The notes beneath the pieces were generated by a model that was not told the origin of the DNA, did not search any database, and worked only from the letters and a program-made list of their open reading frames with translations. Positions 21,401 to 33,131 of a stretch of DNA of 64,000 nucleotides are shown in pieces. Source of the stretch: Yamagishiella unicocca (lineage: Eukaryota > Chlorophyta > Chlorophyceae > Chlamydomonadales > Volvocaceae); the NCBI GenBank assembly GCA_003116995.1, contig BDSL01000027.1, positions 124,001 to 188,000 on the forward strand. Reading direction: 5' to 3'. A program made the position numbers and the translations under genes. Position 1 is the first letter of the stretch; each line of letters opens with the position of its first letter.

Positions 21401-21790
21401 CCCTCACGCACAAGGCATGCATTGGCGCCAGTTCAGTGTATCGGTCCTCCACTCGCCCGTCCGTACACACCCACGTGCGCGCACACGTGGTGTCGCCGGA
21501 ATGAGGTGCCTCCCCTTTTCGCATGTTGCGCCTGCCACATACCCGCATGCTTGCACCCGGTCATTGGCTTGACATAGGTGTGCGTTGTGGTCCGTCGGTG
21601 TGTCGCGGGCCGGAGCTACAGTGCTTACGCGCGTGTTCGTTCCCTTCCCTTCCCTGACTCTTTGTCTGCACCACCCTGCCAGGGCGCCAAGACGCCTGCT
21701 CGCCTGCCCACCGCGGTGACGGAAACGCTGCTATCGAACCACCTTACGTTCAAGACGCTCCAGCCCGGGCTGCTGGAGGCGCAACTATGA
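18443..21790 (+). CDS. CID7-type protein: PAM2 + CUE-like + DUF1771 + Smr
   Basis: Exons 18443-19591, 19829-20353, 20781-21230 and 21683-21790, all phase 0, give 743 aa. The N-terminus LNVSAKEFVPTA (residues 2-13) is a PAM2 motif, which binds the MLLE domain of poly(A)-binding protein. A Tyr-rich segment spans about 155-230. A CUE-like ubiquitin-binding helix bundle (SDAAELLELFFPHYAGEALS) lies at about 270-316. DUF1771 (YAEERQEAAMLARARNQYFQ onward) spans 537-598 across an exon junction. An Smr domain with DLHG and TGTGHHTKG motifs closes the protein from about 664. This is the domain order of plant CID5-7 proteins. Smr domains nick nucleic acids, so a role in mRNA turnover on ribosomes is likely. 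Low-complexity linkers (poly-Gly, Glu, Gln) fill the gaps. The ATG at 18443 places PAM2 at the very start. Confidence 0.9.
20999..21024 (+). repeat. CAG run encoding poly-Gln in the CID7 gene
   Basis: AAGCAACAGCAGCAGCAGCA and following bases encode about eight glutamines between DUF1771 and the Smr domain. An uninterrupted triplet stretch like this tends to vary in length between strains. Confidence 0.85.
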
Positions 21791-23199
21791 GGGGGGTACG
21801 GGCCGCCTGTGGCGGCAGCAGCCGTTGGCTGGGGAGTGATCGCGAGGCCGGGGTATGTGGCGGCCAGTAGATATCGACTGCGCTTTGCAGGTGTTGTGGA
21901 TGGAGAGGTCGCAGCTCGGTGAGCATGAGAGTAGGTGTCAGAAGGTCCTGAACGAAGGAACGAATTGCGCGGCGCGGTTGAGAGGCTGCGAGCTCTGGCG
22001 TCCTGGGTGATGTCAGGGCGCGAGAGGTCGGTGTGTTCCGGTGCCCTTGCTTGATCCAGTGTTGGTCCGACTTCCGTCCACGCTGATTAATGGATCCGTG
22101 CTCTGCGAGGGCAAAAGGCGAAGCGCGCAGCGATGTGCGTGCGGCCGGCGAGACATGGAAAGGCGTTCCTTTCCCTTTCGTGTGCGCAGTGGGGTGGCCG
22201 TCGGTGCGTAATGGGGTGGCCGACGACGCGTCTTGCCATCTGAAATATTTCTAGGAAGTAATCACTGCGTAGGTGTCCCTTGCAGGGGAGGGCAGTGCCA
22301 GCTGCGGGCCGGGGATCTTTTTTGGCTCGCGATGTATGTGCGCAGCCTTTACTACCGGTATAGGTGAAGGGATGCCCACGCGCAATAAGTTGTCCAAATA
22401 CTACCTAGATCACCCGGATGTTGGTTGACGGGTGTGTGTAGTGTTTATACGCTTTAGTACGGCTGTGACACGCCAGCCGCCAGCCGTGTCCCGCTGTTTC
22501 CCTGTTCCGGAGTTACCGGGCCAAACGCTCCGCCGGCTGACGGTTTTCACATCGGCTTTCAGGTGTGTAGGTTCGGACGGCATCTTAAATCTTTTGTTTT
22601 TCTTGCGCTACAATGATCAGACTTCAGCTGTTTGCAGCGCGAGCTTTACCAGTCCAAGTAAACCGGCCGAGGTGCCTCTGTGGGCAGCGCAGCTCCGCCG
22701 TATTAGACGTCGGCGAGAGTCTGTAAAACCCTTCTGTCCTTGTCGTCATCGCCGCCCTACCGGTATTCCGGATGCCCAGCTGTCAGCTAACCAAAAGCAA
22801 CATTGGTGCGGCGTAACCCTCGTGAGAGTCTGGTCCGAACTGGTTGCATGAGTAGACATTCCGCTCGGTCCAGCAGAAGAAGACATTGATTGTGCGGGAT
22901 GTCGGCTTAAATTTACAGCGCGTCGCGTGTCTTTGGCTGCAAATTGTGTCTTCAGTCGATAAATCCATATATCCACGCTTGTTCAAAAAGAAATATACTG
23001 GGCCCATTTGCGGCCGTCAGCAACAACAACGGTAAAAAGCACGCCTAGCCCTTCCTGGAGCGTTCGACTACTTAACGGCTTTGGGAGGCTTTCCGTTGCA
23101 CTTCTTACGCCAATTTGCCCCGCCCATTCAGCACTACGACGCAGTCACTCTTCCAACCTAACCACCTCAGACTTCGTTACTGCTGTAGGGAAGGCAAAA
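21791..23199. other. CID7 3' UTR and intergenic
   Basis: No coding exon is supported. The left part should be the long 3' UTR of the CID7 gene, with a TGTAA at 22722. The right part carries the promoter and 5' UTR of the gene starting at 23200. An open frame at 22432-22851 has no start context or similarity and I read it as UTR. Confidence 0.5.
22722..22726 (+). terminator. Poly(A) signal TGTAA
   Basis: TGTAA on the plus strand, about 930 bp after the CID7 stop. Long 3' UTRs are common in volvocine algae, so it is a plausible 3' end for that gene. Confidence 0.45.
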
Positions 23200-23593
23200 A
23201 TGGCCCCGACCCGTGGCATCCCCGCCGATATCCTTGCCCTCAGCGTGCCGCTGCTATTTGCCGGCACTGCTTTCTCAACTATGCTCTACCGTGTTATCAG
23301 GTAAGCTAAATAGGACTCGAAGACATGTTGCCAGGGCGCCTACCCTATATTGTGCCGCTGCACGGGTTAAACGTTATCCCACAAGTGTCCAATAGGGGCT
23401 TCAGATTCCTCATACATGGTAGTAAAACGCCGGACCGCTGCCTGCGAGCAGGGTGGACCCCGAGTCGACTTCGGGCATCACGCCGGAGACCAAGGAGGCC
23501 GTCCAGAAGGGCGAGGTCTACAAGAACTCTATTCGCCAGATGTTTGTGGGCCGCAAGATGAGCATCTTCAACAACGATGTGAACGTGCAGTGA
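23200..23593 (+). CDS. Small membrane protein, 80 aa, two exons, function unknown
   Basis: Exon 1 (23200-23300) ends at a consensus donor CAG|GTAAGC in phase 2. Exon 2 (23452-23593) starts after GAGCAG and restores the frame. The 80-aa product begins MAPTRGIPADILALSVPLLF, a hydrophobic N-terminal helix, followed by MLYRVIRR. A soluble, charged second half follows (ETKEAVQKGEVYKNSIRQM, then VGRKMSIFNNDVNVQ at the end). Exon 2 has strong codon bias toward C/G in third positions, unlike the flanking non-coding DNA. The layout fits a small organelle-membrane complex subunit, but I recognise no named family. Start chosen: the ATG in AAAAATGGCC, directly before the hydrophobic helix. Confidence 0.72.
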
Positions 23594-25970
23594 GCACTGT
23601 CTGACGGAATGTAGTTTGTGAGCTACTATGCTGGTGCAAACGCGCATGGACGAGAGGGGCATGGAAACGACTGATAGAGTCCAGAGGAGCGCTACTGCCT
23701 TGAACGATGGCTTCATAAATACAGCATCATTTATGCGAGTCCGCGCGTGAGGTTGGTCGGTCGCCTGATTCTAACGAGCACTTGCGGGAGTGTCTGGGAG
23801 TCTTTGGTGGCATATCTCTTGATGTGAGCCTCTTGCAACGGATAGAGCGATTTGAGACGCCGCCTTCGCGTTGCCACCATTATTGCCTACCTTATTACCG
23901 CATGCTGCCTGCAGGCTCTGAGCAGAGTGTTTTGGTGGCGGTCGTTCGATATCATCGTATGTTTTGCATATGTCTGCGTCTCATTGTATCAACAAATTCA
24001 CCCAGCCGCAGGCTGGGTGTTTACTTTCTGCTTCGGGGTATAACAAGTCGAAATTCGATGGCTATGGTGCCGCTTGCCTGTAAAATGTTAATTTATTGCT
24101 TCATTCACCCAGCAGTTGGAACAACATCACGTAGCCTGCACCCGTCTTCCATCGAGAAGCACGTGTCCTCCATGACAATCATGGGGGATGCTCCACAGTA
24201 ATTGTTTAGAGGTCCAAAGCCCCTTGCAGGGCCTGCATCCGACTTGGGTTAGGCAAGGCCGTTCACGGAACATGCAGCACCAAGGCTACAGGTTCGCACA
24301 CATTTGTTATCCGTTGCCAGAAAGACTCGGCATGGGGACATGTTTAGGAAACTTTTGTTACCCCCGCCCCAGAAGCCACCATAAGAAGCAAAGACTACCA
24401 GAAGTTCGGTTAGGTGAGTTGGCTCGGCCACAGCCGGCTCCAATCGACCACCAAACCACTGTTAAAGCACGGCCAACTCCGAAAGCGTGTGCCATTAGCC
24501 GCAGATCGGCCAACAATGCCGCGTGACACTTGGTCCCATACAGGCGGCCAGCTGTCCACCGCCCCTGGAAGGATCCAGACATCGCGATCAGATCCCGCAA
24601 ACAGGACCATGCCGTTCTACCAACGCTCACTAATGGCGGCGTAAGACGGACTGCTTACCCGTCGATCCCCCTGGATCATTAGCTGTGTCACCGTGCCTCG
24701 TCATCCAAGAGGGCTTCCACCCGTCCATAAATCCCCGCATCCCACTGCCAGGCGGAGTAGGGTATACACACTGGGGCACCTTAATCCTGGAAGTCGGTTC
24801 AACAGCCACTACGCACTTGGGTTTGCATTGTCAGATGTGTGCATGCAAACACGGCGCCGTCGACATCTTCCGAACTCTCAAGGAGCTCACGTTGGGCCCC
24901 TCCAGACTCTCAGGAATCATCAACGACAGCAGCCCACAACCCCCATTACAGCCGGCGCCAACATCCCATACAAGGATGCAGGAAGATACATTCCTAGGCC
25001 CGGGGCCACATCCGCCCCTCCCTGGCTCATCAATCGTACATTGGAACGCTTCCTGAAGGGCTGTGCAGGTGCGTCCTCCGAATGACGCTTGAGCCAATCG
25101 AATCGTGTCGGCGACGGCGACAGCTCCCGCGCATCCGACCGACCCTTTGTCCCCACACTCCGCACAGCGCGTTTCGGCGCCCGCTTCACGGGTCCGGTGC
25201 ACGCGTGGGACAGCCAACACCGCACTTACACAGGCAACGGGCAAAATGAGGTCAGACCAACGACTTTCTGTCAAACGTACCGAGCGCGCGCAGGCAAGAT
25301 CCCGCCCGCCTCTCGCGCCTTTGCTCGCCGGCAACAAGCCTCACGCTCACGTTCTTCTGCTCTTCCACCGCAACCAGGGGCCTTGGACCCTTCCTTTTCC
25401 CTCAACTCGAGCACGACTCAGCGGGGCACCGACCAGCCCCAAAGACGCCACCACGTCAGGTCGGACAGTCAGGAGACCTCGACGTGCTCTGCCCCCGACC
25501 GTGTTCGTTCGCACGGGCAAAAGCGGCGCCGCGCCAGCACGACGTACGGCGCTCTCTCAGCATCCACTGTGAACAGTGCGCCTCCCACCAGAAATGCGAG
25601 TACTACCGCCGGCACCTTGCTTCTTGGAGACACATTACCCTCACACCCTTCAGTCAAGTCCCTCAATGCTTGCAAAAATCCCACGGCGCATGACGTCGCG
25701 CTGGCGGCCCGGCCCAGGAACGGGTCGGGCAGGCTTTGGCCCAGCCGCTAAGCCTTGCAGCCATGCTCAAGCGCCCAGCTGACATGCCACCCGATATGGT
25801 TCGGGTGGTCGGAGGACAAGGACGTCAGCACAGGATTATCGGCATGAGGTCTGAGAAGCGCAGACGGACTGGTTCGCTCGCTCTGCAACAGCAACTCTCT
25901 TCGCGACAGACCAACACGAGATGCTTCGTAGCATAGCATCCCTGGCCTTGTGCCACCACCCCACACCCAA
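23594..25970. other. Gene-poor block between two genes
   Basis: No exon is supported. The first 490 bp are probably 3' UTR of the gene at 23200 (TGTAA at 24079). From about 24.2 to 25.9 kb the plus strand is rich in C and A and poor in G, with open frames but no motif I recognise. TTACA at 25226 could serve as poly(A) signal for the minus-strand gene ending at 25971. Confidence 0.5.
24079..24083 (+). terminator. Poly(A) signal TGTAA
   Basis: TGTAA about 490 bp after the stop of the 80-aa gene; a plausible 3' end. Confidence 0.5.
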
Positions 25971-28900
25971 CTACCGCAGGTGCTGCTGGCCTAACAGTGC
26001 CGGCAGCAGCAGCTGCTGGTCGGGCTGCGGCATTTGCGGCACGGACGCTGTACCAGATCCCGACCCAGATCCCGGCGCCTGCACCCCTGATGAGGCTGCC
26101 ACACCGGCAGTGCCTGCACCACCCATCCCAAGCCCGCCAAACGGCCCCACCATCTCCGAGGAGTGGAACCCGCTGTCGAGGTTGGGCAGCGCCAGGAGCT
26201 GAGCCACGTCCGAAAAGCTGTCCCCAGGTGTGGCGGCGGTGCCCGAGTCAGCTGGCTGCTGCGACGCGTGCAGACCTGCTGCGACTGGGACAGCGGGCGA
26301 GAAGCTGGGCATGGAGGTTAGCTGCTGGGGCGGCTGTTGGGGCGGCTGCTTGCCCATGCCCGCCGCCTGCGCAGCCGCCCTCCTGGCCGCGGCATCGGCA
26401 TCATCTCCAGTGGCCGCGGCCGTGTCGGCGGCACCCGTGGCACCGAGTCCGGCTTCCTCAGCCGTGCGCTTCCTGCCCTGGTAGTGCGGGTCGGCGGCGC
26501 TATCCGCCACGGCTTCCGGCCGCCCGTCAGCGCCAGCTCCGCCACCTGATGTGGCCGCGCCCATCTCTCCCCCACCCGCAGCGGCTCGCACCTGTGCCGG
26601 TCGCGTTGTGGCGGTCGAGGGCGGCGGAGGACAATGTTTCACTTTGCAAGACAAGAGACCTTCGGCGCCACGATTAAGCTGACGTGCCAATATGTACCAT
26701 CCGTGGTGTACCGGGCCAAGCCCCGGCCCCACCCAACCCCAGACTGACAAGGCACCCCACACCCCCTGTCCAGCCGGGACGCGCTCCCACTCACATCGTT
26801 GGCGGCAACCTCCGCCGAATGCTGCTGCGGTGTGGCCTGGCGCAGAGCTGCGAAGTGTGCGGCCAGAGAGCTGGGGTCGAACCCGCCCGCCAGCACCTGC
26901 TGCGCGGGCGGCGCAGCGGGTGCTCCCGCGGACCCGAGGGGGCTGGCGAGGATGCCCACCGGCGAGGGCGCCGCTGCTGGCGGGGCCGCCAGTCCCGCTG
27001 CGCCGGCGCCGGCCACGGCGCTGGCCCCCAGCACGCGGGTGAGCAGCGCCGCAACCTGCTGCTGCGACACCAGCAGCTCCCGCTTGAGCTGCTTGTTCTC
27101 TTCGTCCGCAGACTTCTTGGCGCCGCTCAGACCGAACAGCTCGTTGCGCATCGAAGACAGCTCGGCCTGCGGTGCGGCCAAATTGCAGCCAAAAAAAACC
27201 AAAGCGGCTTCAAAAATGGGAAAGAAGGCGTGTTTGAGACACTCCGATCGTGTCATGCGTACGACAGAGCGAACATCCTGGTCCGTCAGATGCAGTGAAT
27301 GCCGGAACCACCAGCGGGACTCATGGTCGCATGGCTCGATCCGGCCGCACTGCAGCGCATCTTCCCGCAGTGCATCGTCCAGTTACCCCAGATTCCATTC
27401 AGGGCGCAAACCATTTGTTCAAGTTTCAGGGTTCAAACCGTTCGTAAAGCTGTCTGTACGGTATGGATGCACTTGTCCAACGACTCACCTCCAGCTTTCG
27501 CAATCTCGCCGACTCGTTGTTGGCGTTGCTGTCTGATTGCTGCTGTTGCTGCTTGCCTCCGAGGCCGGGAGAGGTCCCTCCACCGCCGCCAGTTCCGTTG
27601 ATGTTGGCGCTGGTGCTGTTTGCACGATGAAGCTGTTGCCGCAGGTTACGGTTTTCGTGCCTGGCCGGCAGAGACGGCGCGGAGAGACAAACAGCAGCAA
27701 GTGAAGGCTCGCCGCTTCCGCGTCGAGATTTCAGGCTTCAGTGTTTGGAGGGTGTTTCATCAGGCAGGCTGGGGACCGAGGCAAGTCCCGCTGGTTTGCA
27801 AGCCGAGTCGGCAGGTCTGGGCTGACGCCTCCAAAACATTTAATCCCCGCACCCCAGTTTCCAGACCCGCAGCCGCAACGTCCGGCGCCCCTCAGCCCCG
27901 CCCTGCAGCACCTGCGCCTCACCTGATCACCTCCACCTCATTCGCCAGCCGCCGCAGCTGCTCGCCGGCAATGGCGGCCGACGCGGAGCCGCCCAAGCCG
28001 CCCGGGCCCAGCACGCCGATGCCCAGGCCGCTCAGGGGCCCGCCCCCTCCGGCGCCCTGGCCTGCGCCGCCCCCCATGTTCGCTCCGCCGCTGTTCGCGA
28101 CCCGCGGCCCCAGGTTGGCGACCGATGACTGGCGGGGCACGTGGCGCACGTGGTGGCGCAGAGGGCTCTGCAGGGGCAAGGTTTCAGAGTGGACTGATGA
28201 GGTCGCGGGGCTCTGGCACAGCGTGGACTGGTGAGACCGCCGGGCGTTAGGGGTGTGTGTGGTGGGTGGGGGGAAGGGACCGAGTAGCAGGTGCCGGCCA
28301 GTCTGTGCGCTGCGCTGCACCGCACCGTGTGAGGGACCGCATCAGAACACCGAACAGCGGTGCACCGCGAGATCTCTCCACTGTCTGCCAAAAAGCTATA
28401 CAAACACACTCTCAATCATATATACGCACACACACGCAAAGACGGCAAGCTCGCCCCAGCTCTTGCTGATTGGCCAAAGCAGCCCTCCCCGCAGCACATG
28501 TCAGTTCCCTTCACGGCCACAAGCAAATCAGAGGACGGTCTTCAGCCGACGGCCTCGCCTTCCCGGCCCCCGTTTGGGCCCCCAAGCGCCAATCCCAGCC
28601 AGCTTGCCAGCCCCGACCCGCCCACCACCATCCACTTACCCGTCCGCCCGACAGCGCTGGCCCCCGCGCCAGGGTGCCGCTCGCCGTGGGACCGCCGGCG
28701 CCGCCCCGGCTCTGACCGCCGCCCGTGCCCACGCCGCCACCGCCCTCCTCTTGTCCGTCCTCCTCGCCGCCAGCCTCCCCCTCGCCCTCCACACCCAGGT
28801 CTTCCCCCTTGGCAGCAAGCGCATCGTCAGCGTCTCCGTCGCCGCCGCCACCATCGTTGTCATCCTCACCAGACGCCAGGCTGCTGACCTGCGTCGCGCC

Positions 28901-31900
28901 GTGTCCATGTCCGTGTCCGTGCGGCAGCCCGCCCACCGGCAGGCCGCCGCCCATTTGGAAGCTGGCGCCGCCGCCGGCGGCCCCTGCAGCGAGCGCGGCT
29001 GCAAGCTCTGGGTCGGCTGCCAGCTTGAGGTTGTCGTCCGATTTTTCCTGTGCATGGCAAGGCAGGAGAAGAAGAAGCGCGGCGTCTCAAGGGACTATGT
29101 AAATTGCCGGAGGCGGGGACACCGACATCGCCCGACCGGTCGACGTCATCACCGGCCAGCGCCTGTCGCCTGTCGTGGCATGACCACGTGCGCCAGCCGG
29201 ACCACCAACCAGGCTGTCGTGAGTGGCGATGCCTGCCCAATGCGATGCGCTACACCACCACCGCCTAGCCAAAGCGGTACTCCCCGACCGCTGGAATGGC
29301 ATCGCTTGGCTCGCAGTACCTCCGCCGTCGCGTGCACGCCACCACCCGCCATTTCCACCCACCCGCAGGCTCATGACCAGCTTGGAGCCGACCGGTGCAA
29401 CGCCCCCGCTGCTGGCTGGTCGGCCCAGGATGGAGCTGCCCCGCAGGGGCTTGCGGCGCCGCTGCCGCAGCGAGTCGCTGCGCTGCAGGCTGCCGTCCGG
29501 ACCCGCAGCCCCGGCAGACGCGCCGCCTGTGAGGAAGGCTGCCGGGTCGCCGGAAACGATCTCGTCCTGCACGCACAGCCAGACGAATGCAGCAGCCGCG
29601 ATGATTAGCCGCACAATCAGACGAGGGTATCACATCGCCCTGACACAGCCTGGACAGGCCACACCGCGCCCAGTCGTTAACAACTACCACATGCCCTGCC
29701 CCGACCCATGTCCGCCCAGCGCGCCCCCCTCCCTCCCTCCAGCGTGCAACTTCAATAAGGCTTACCGAACCCTTCTTAAATTGGTTTTCCTCGCAAGTGC
29801 CGACAACGGGTTTCCTTTCAATCCCCTCACACCCCTGCCCCCCATCACACAACACACACACACCTGCTCCCGGAAGGCGTCCAGAGCATTCTGCAGGCTG
29901 TCCACCTCACCGCCGTACGACAAATTGTTAAGGGACCAGAGCTTGGACTTGTTACGGCCAGGAGGGCCGTGCAGGCGGGGACCTCCCACTGCGCCACCGC
30001 CACCGCCGCCCGCACCGCCGCCCCCGCCCCCGCCCCCGCCATTTCCGCGCTCCGGTCGGTCTGCGTGCGCCGGACTGGTGACCGGCGGCTCCCCTCCCAA
30101 GCCTCCGGCCGCTGCCGCACCGTCCGCCCCGCCTGCAGGGGAGAAACCCGCCGTCGTGACCACCAGTGCACACAGGACCTGCAGCCCATGTGCCCCCCTC
30201 CATCCCCAGCTACACTACATCGCTTCTGTGCCGCCTCCTGTTCCCCCAAGTACATTGGTCGGTACCTGTCCCCCAAGTACATTGGTCCGTGACTGTCCCC
30301 CAAGTACATTGGTCGGTACCTGTCCCCCAAGTACATTGGTCCGTGACTGTCCCCCAAGTACATTGGTTGGTGCCTGTCCCAGAGTCCGCCGCCACATACC
30401 TGTCGCCGCCATCACCAGCGCGTCGAACAGCTGGCTGACACTGGTGCCGCTGCGCTTGGGGCTCTCGCGGCCCACGGACAGGCCGGGGAGACCCACGCCA
30501 GCGCGGAAGGCACCAGGCCCAAACAGCGGCGGCAGGCCGCCGACATCAGGCACCCCGCCGCCGCCCCCACCGCCGCCAGCGCTGACGGTACCGCCGCCGA
30601 ATCCCCCGCCGTTCCCACCGGACCTCGTGGGCCCACTCGTGGGCCCCGGCACCTGGATGTGGGGCGCAGCCACGTTGGCGTACTCCGCCTGCGTAGCGTA
30701 GCGGCGGGCAGGGAGGCGGAGGAGCCGGTCAGGATGGCGCCATGGGCGACTCCCCCGGCGCACTCCTCGCGCCGACGGCTACACCACTAACCGAACGCCC
30801 CTGTACAGTAACGTCGCTTTACTCGAGCTGCTTCTTCGAGCTGCTTCTTCGAGCCGCTTCCCCCACCTGTTTTACGAGATGCTTCTTCGAGCTGGGTCCT
30901 GACCGGCCTATTTCTTTTGGGTCCCACCGCCCCGTGAACAAGTAGGTGGCCGGGCATGCAGGGAGGGCCACGTGTCACGCCTCGCGAGCACGATACACCA
31001 GCTCGCCATGCACCAGGTGGCGCAGCAAAGTGGCCGCAAACGCCAACCCTCCTCCTCCTCTTGCAGCCACCACTCGTCACCCCCAACCCACTCTCCGCCC
31101 ACCTTGACGGAAGTGTGTCCGCCGTCGCTGACCGTCGCCGTCGCCACCGGCAGGTGGTGGTGGAGTCCCGCTCCGCCTGACGCGTGGTGGTGGTGGTGGT
31201 GGTGGTGCGTCGCCGCCGCCCCCCCCGCTGAGGGGACTGGGGCCGCCACTCCCGACCCCCCCATTCCCACTGGCGGACCACCCTGGCACGTGCACACCTC
31301 TGTACCCGCAGAGACAATAATGGACGTATTGCCCTGTACGGAGAAAGCGGCCGCAGCCTACATCAAAAGTGCGTTTGAAGAAGAGATAGGGGAGTTGGAG
31401 GACAGCGGTAACGCCGTGGTGTTGGGGCTGAGGGCTACGAGGGGGCAGGCAATCACGCAAAGCTAAACGGATAGTCAATAAGGGACACGGCAGCCTTATC
31501 ACACAACAGTTGGATGTGACAGGAAGTGACAGGTTTGCGCAGCACACAGTGAGTGAAACATGTAAGAAACAAGCGAGCCCCCGCCGCGCCGCCGCGATGT
31601 GCCTTCTGCGCGATTAGGTGCCTGCTCCTCCGAGTTTTTCGAAACAAGTTCACACCTCCTGCAGGCCCCAACAAATGTGCACCCACCTGCTTGGCGTCGA
31701 TGATCTCCACGTCGACCATGCAGGGGCACAGCCCCAGGAACTCCAGGTCGTAGCGGATGACTGCGCAGGGGGCGACGATGGGTCACTTTGGGTCAGGACG
31801 TTTCGCGGACGGAACTGCTGGCCCAGTAGGTGGAGGACCGCAGTTGGAGACCGCAGATCTGGGAGCCATGATGGGGGGCAGGGTGCCTCCTCGTTTTGCT

Positions 31901-33131
31901 GACCAAACCGCGCCCATGCCAACCCACAAGCCATGCTCCCGCAATGCCACTTCGTGACCCTGTTTGTTCCCCGCGTCGCCCCTGCCAGAGACACCGCCAC
32001 GCACCCGTAAAGAGATAGTTGTCGTCGTTGCCATACCGGTTCCGGTCCAGGTTCGTGCTGTACTGCCCCCCCTCGCCATCCGACAGATAATGTTTTTTCA
32101 GCTCGTCGGGAACCCTGCCGGGCATTGCACCAGGAGACAACAAGGTCAGAGGACGAACACGGTGAACTTCAGCCGGCCAAAACGCTGGCAGCGACAGGCA
32201 TCCCTAATCGTGCATAAAATGACTAAAACGTTTAGGGTTAAACATTTTCATGTGTCGATGTTATGGCCAAAGAAGTGGAACCGTAAAGCGAAAAAGACGG
32301 TGCAACGAACTTGGACACAACGCATATCTCTTTCCATGTCCCTACCTGTGGGTGCCAGAGGATAACTCCACAACTTTCGTCCGCCGCGTGTTGCTTGACA
32401 AGATCTGCGGCCAATGAATAGATATGTATGGACCTTGTCGACCCCAAAATCCTTCACCAACGCATGCAAGCCAAACGGCCCAGCGCACGAACCTGCAACA
32501 CGTTCCGTTTGTTGCTCCCATGCCGTAGCTGCTCTGCTGTTTGCATAATCTGGAGAACCTGCGGGCGCCAAGATGCGAGTCAAGCCGTTACGCCAAGCAG
32601 AACGCCTAAATAGCGGCCTCCCGAGGTCGCCAATATACCTCACCTGCAGAAATGCTGCTGTCACACTCGCGCAAGCGTCGGTTTCCACGGGCAGGTTCGC
32701 ATTCTTCAGCTTGTGCGGGTAATGGGCCCAACGAAAGTAGGCCTTGTACCTGCACCCGCACATTGCATGGAGTGTCTTGGCAGATAAGGGCAGCTCAGGT
32801 AGCAAGGCGCGCGCTTGACACCGATACGTGCTTGACCAGCGCTCGCCCAGCTCTCAAGAAAGCCCCGCGCTTACAGCAGCTGGTTGTTCGTAGGCCGAGA
32901 CCTTGCGGCCTTGCCCGGGCTGGTAGACTGGCCGCCCGCTCCCGGCGGGGGCGACTGAGCCGGAGCTGGCCGTTTGGGGACGCCGGGCCGCTCCTTCCCG
33001 CCTCCGCTAAACGGCGCCGTCTTCTTGCGCGCTGGCGGAATATAGTCCATGTCATCATCATACATGAACTCATCGTCCGTGTAGTAGGTGGGGCGAAAGC
33101 CGCCACCACTGCCAGTACTCCTTGCCTTCAT
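25971..33131 (-). CDS. Unassigned 1,126-aa protein with conserved-looking core and leucine-zipper-like coiled coil, 14 exons
   Basis: Exons, 5' to 3': 33131-32875, 32749-32644, 32404-32346, 32114-32005, 31760-31687, 31297-31103, 30688-30400, 30132-29864, 29566-29363, 29047-28640, 28167-27923, 27660-27489, 27166-26795, 26591-25971. Every junction has GT-AG ends and matching phase, which is unlikely by chance. The N-terminus is acidic and then basic (TDDEFMYDDDMDYIPPARKK). Residues about 87-200 look globular: YKAYFRWAHYPHKLK, VPDELKKHYLSDGEGG, YSTNLDRNRYGNDDNYLFTG and LCPCMVDVEIIDAKQ. An eight-His run, Gly-rich stretches and an acidic segment follow. Near the C-terminus two coiled-coil pieces occur (EVIRHENRNLRQQL; EENKQLKRELLVSQQQVAAL) with no basic region before them, and a GRKRTAEE patch could be a nuclear signal. 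I recognise no family. Exon 32404-32346 is the weakest, since other frames are open there. Confidence 0.75.
30243..30377. repeat. 27-bp minisatellite with alternating units (54-bp higher order)
   Basis: Five 27-bp units start at 30243, 30270, 30297, 30324 and 30351, each beginning CCCCCAAGTACATTGG. Units 1 and 3 end TCGGTACCTGT, and units 2 and 4 end TCCGTGACTGT. Unit 5 differs again. The array therefore grew as a 54-bp dimer. It lies in the intron between exons 30688-30400 and 30132-29864. Confidence 0.95.

Noticed and set aside
25089..25751. 220-codon plus-strand frame
   Set aside because: Overlapping open frames exist in other phases, codon use is unlike the neighbours and no motif is present.
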